NCBI GenBank assembly: GCA_937905835.1
Contig: CALCXK010000074.1
Span: 1-15,113 of the forward strand
Direction: 5' to 3'
Length of the DNA: 15,113 bases
From: an uncultured Ilumatobacter sp.
GTDB lineage: Bacteria; Actinomycetota; Acidimicrobiia; Acidimicrobiales; Ilumatobacteraceae
How positions within the stretch are numbered: position 1 is the first letter of the stretch; each line of letters opens with the position of its first letter. This document shows positions 14,581 to 15,113 of this stretch, in pieces. A program made the position numbers and the translations under genes. Below the pieces are notes generated by a model. That model worked only from the letters and a program-made list of their open reading frames with translations. It ran no database searches and had not been told where the DNA came from.

Positions 14581-14586
14581 ATCGTA
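14581..14586 (-). promoter_or_regulatory. Candidate -10 of the beta-propeller gene
   Basis: TACGAT on the minus strand matches four of six consensus positions and lies eight bases before ATG 14572, again predicting a very short or absent leader. No clear -35 was seen. Confidence 0.4.
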
Positions 14587-14665
14587 CGCGTTGTAATGTC
14601 GCTGGCGTGACGTTTAGGGCAGCTCAATTGATTCATGTGGGTGTGAGCCGGTCTGAGTGGTCGTC

Positions 14666-14845
14666 ATGACCTTCGATTGTCCGCGCTGCACCACCTCGGT
14701 CGACGAGGAGTACTACGGCCCGTGCGATACGTGTCGCATCGACCTGTGTGCAACGATCCGCGCCGACGCCCGCGAGGTTGAGGTCGCCGAATACGAGCCG
14801 AAGATGAATGTGACCCCCAACGCCGTCGCTCTCAAAGACGACTGA
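14666..14845 (+). CDS. Small zinc-ribbon protein (59 aa)
   Basis: Two CxxC pairs, C5-P-R-C8 and C20-D-T-C23, spaced by 11 residues, form a probable zinc ribbon; C28 is extra. The C-terminal half has no cysteine and ends VAEYEPKMNVTPNAVALKDD, which I believe is a recurring tail in actinobacterial homologues. The function is unknown; such small ribbons often bind RNA, ribosomes or a protein partner. ATG 14666 gives a protein starting straight into the ribbon; GTG 14657 would add three residues. There is no ribosome site of note. It is divergent from the beta-propeller gene and lies upstream of tRNA-Ala on the same strand. Confidence 0.75.
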   Translation: MTFDCPRCTTSVDEEYYGPCDTCRIDLCATIRADAREVEVAEYEPKMNVTPNAVALKDD

Positions 14846-14931
14846 CGCTCTTCACAAAATCGCCGGTGATTGCTCAGTTCGCGGGCGTGTTTAGGTGGGT
14901 TCAGCCAGGTTTCAGACGTCGCCGGTCATGC

Positions 14932-14982
14932 CGAAGGCGTGAGGTACATGCGCACCTGATGCGCGCCTACCTCACGCCTTCG
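14932..14982. repeat. Perfect 15-bp inverted repeat upstream of tRNA-Ala
   Basis: Arms 14932-14946 and 14968-14982 (CGAAGGCGTGAGGTA and its complement) are perfect. An inner stem GCGC (14950-14953) pairs with GCGC (14961-14964) around a 7-base loop. It follows the zinc-ribbon gene by about 87 bases and precedes tRNA-Ala by 56. It may terminate the zinc-ribbon transcript, although no T-run follows, or be a dispersed palindrome. Confidence 0.75.
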
Positions 14983-15018
14983 CCGGAAGTCACGCGGTGG
15001 ACCGGGCCAGAGCCCCGC

Positions 15019-15024
15019 TATCCT
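15019..15024 (+). promoter_or_regulatory. Possible -10 of tRNA-Ala
   Basis: TATCCT, four of six matches to the -10 consensus, lies 14 bases before the first tRNA base, a normal distance for a tRNA promoter. A -35 is not obvious (TGGACC at 14998 is one weak option with a short spacer). Confidence 0.35.
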
Positions 15025-15038
15025 TGGCCTTCGCCTTT

Positions 15039-15111
15039 GGGGACGTAGCTCAGTTGGCAGAGCACCTGCTTTGCAAGCAGGGGGTCGTGGGTTCGATTCC
15101 CATCGTCTCCA
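15039..15111 (+). tRNA. tRNA-Ala (anticodon TGC)
   Basis: The acceptor stem GGGGACG (15039-15045) pairs with CGTCTCC (15104-15110). The third pair is G-T, the G3-U70 identity element of alanine tRNAs. The D-stem is GCTC/GAGC. The anticodon stem CCTGC/GCAGG surrounds TTTGCAA with anticodon TGC at 15072-15074. The T-stem GTGGG/CCCAT has one G-T pair around TTCGATT. The discriminator is A15111; the window ends in CC, so an encoded CCA is possible but cut off. Confidence 0.97.
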
Positions 15112-15113
15112 CC

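Noticed and set aside
688..15111. Genomic island inserted between the two tRNA genes
   Set aside because: I saw no integrase, transposase or phage gene, and no second copy of either tRNA 3' end. The gene content is housekeeping-like.
1..15113. CRISPR array, toxin-antitoxin pair or defence system
   Set aside because: No regularly spaced direct repeats and no nuclease, reverse transcriptase, toxin or ATPase defence genes were found in any frame.

Overview
The window is about 15.1 kb of GC-rich chromosome from a mycothiol-using actinomycete. The DUF3566 gene followed by tRNA-Ile(GAT), the mycothione reductase, the mycothiol-dependent maleylpyruvate isomerase-like protein and the Rv1771-like gulonolactone dehydrogenase all point to Actinomycetota. 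An Acidimicrobiia (Ilumatobacter-like) lineage is my inference and is not proven by the sequence. In many actinobacteria the order gyrB-gyrA-DUF3566-tRNA-Ile-tRNA-Ala marks the origin-proximal region. Here the same two tRNAs bracket the window but lie about 14.3 kb apart.

Layout. 1-606: 3' part of a DUF3566 membrane protein. 688-761: tRNA-Ile with a terminator. 876-1975: a probable two-gene unit, a tiny membrane protein overlapping an NAD(P)-binding saccharopine-dehydrogenase-like protein. 1994-2053: a very long hairpin. 2088-3886 (minus): an MgtE-N/CBS protein and a DUF1003 membrane protein overlapping by 4 bases. 4079-6190 (minus): a stand-alone molybdopterin oxidoreductase. 6408-7073: a histidine phosphatase. 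7172-7666 (minus): a NUDIX hydrolase. 7738-9120: mycothione reductase. 9353-10648: L-gulono-1,4-lactone dehydrogenase-like flavoprotein. 10681-11400 (minus): a trypsin-like lipoprotein. 11500-12285: a mycothiol-isomerase-like (DinB fold) protein. 12314-13021 (minus): a cysteine-rich conserved protein. 13085-14572 (minus): a membrane-anchored beta-propeller-like protein. 14666-14845: a tiny zinc-ribbon protein. 15039-15111: tRNA-Ala(TGC).

No gene-free stretch exceeds 300 bases; the longest, 9121-9352, holds an imperfect inverted repeat and a promoter. Genes are mostly single transcription units in alternating directions. The only convincing couplings are the MgtE-N/DUF1003 pair and the small-ORF/dehydrogenase pair. 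Several genes carry a -10-like TANNNT hexamer only 6-8 bases before the start codon and no Shine-Dalgarno, which suggests leaderless transcripts are common. Thiol redox and oxidoreductase functions recur (mycothione reductase, mycothiol-linked isomerase family, flavin and molybdenum oxidoreductases), but they do not form one operon.

I found no integrase, transposase, CRISPR array, phage gene or obvious defence system. The region reads as core chromosome. The points worth a second look are small genes, unusually long palindromes, the split Ile/Ala tRNA pair, and conserved proteins of unknown function.
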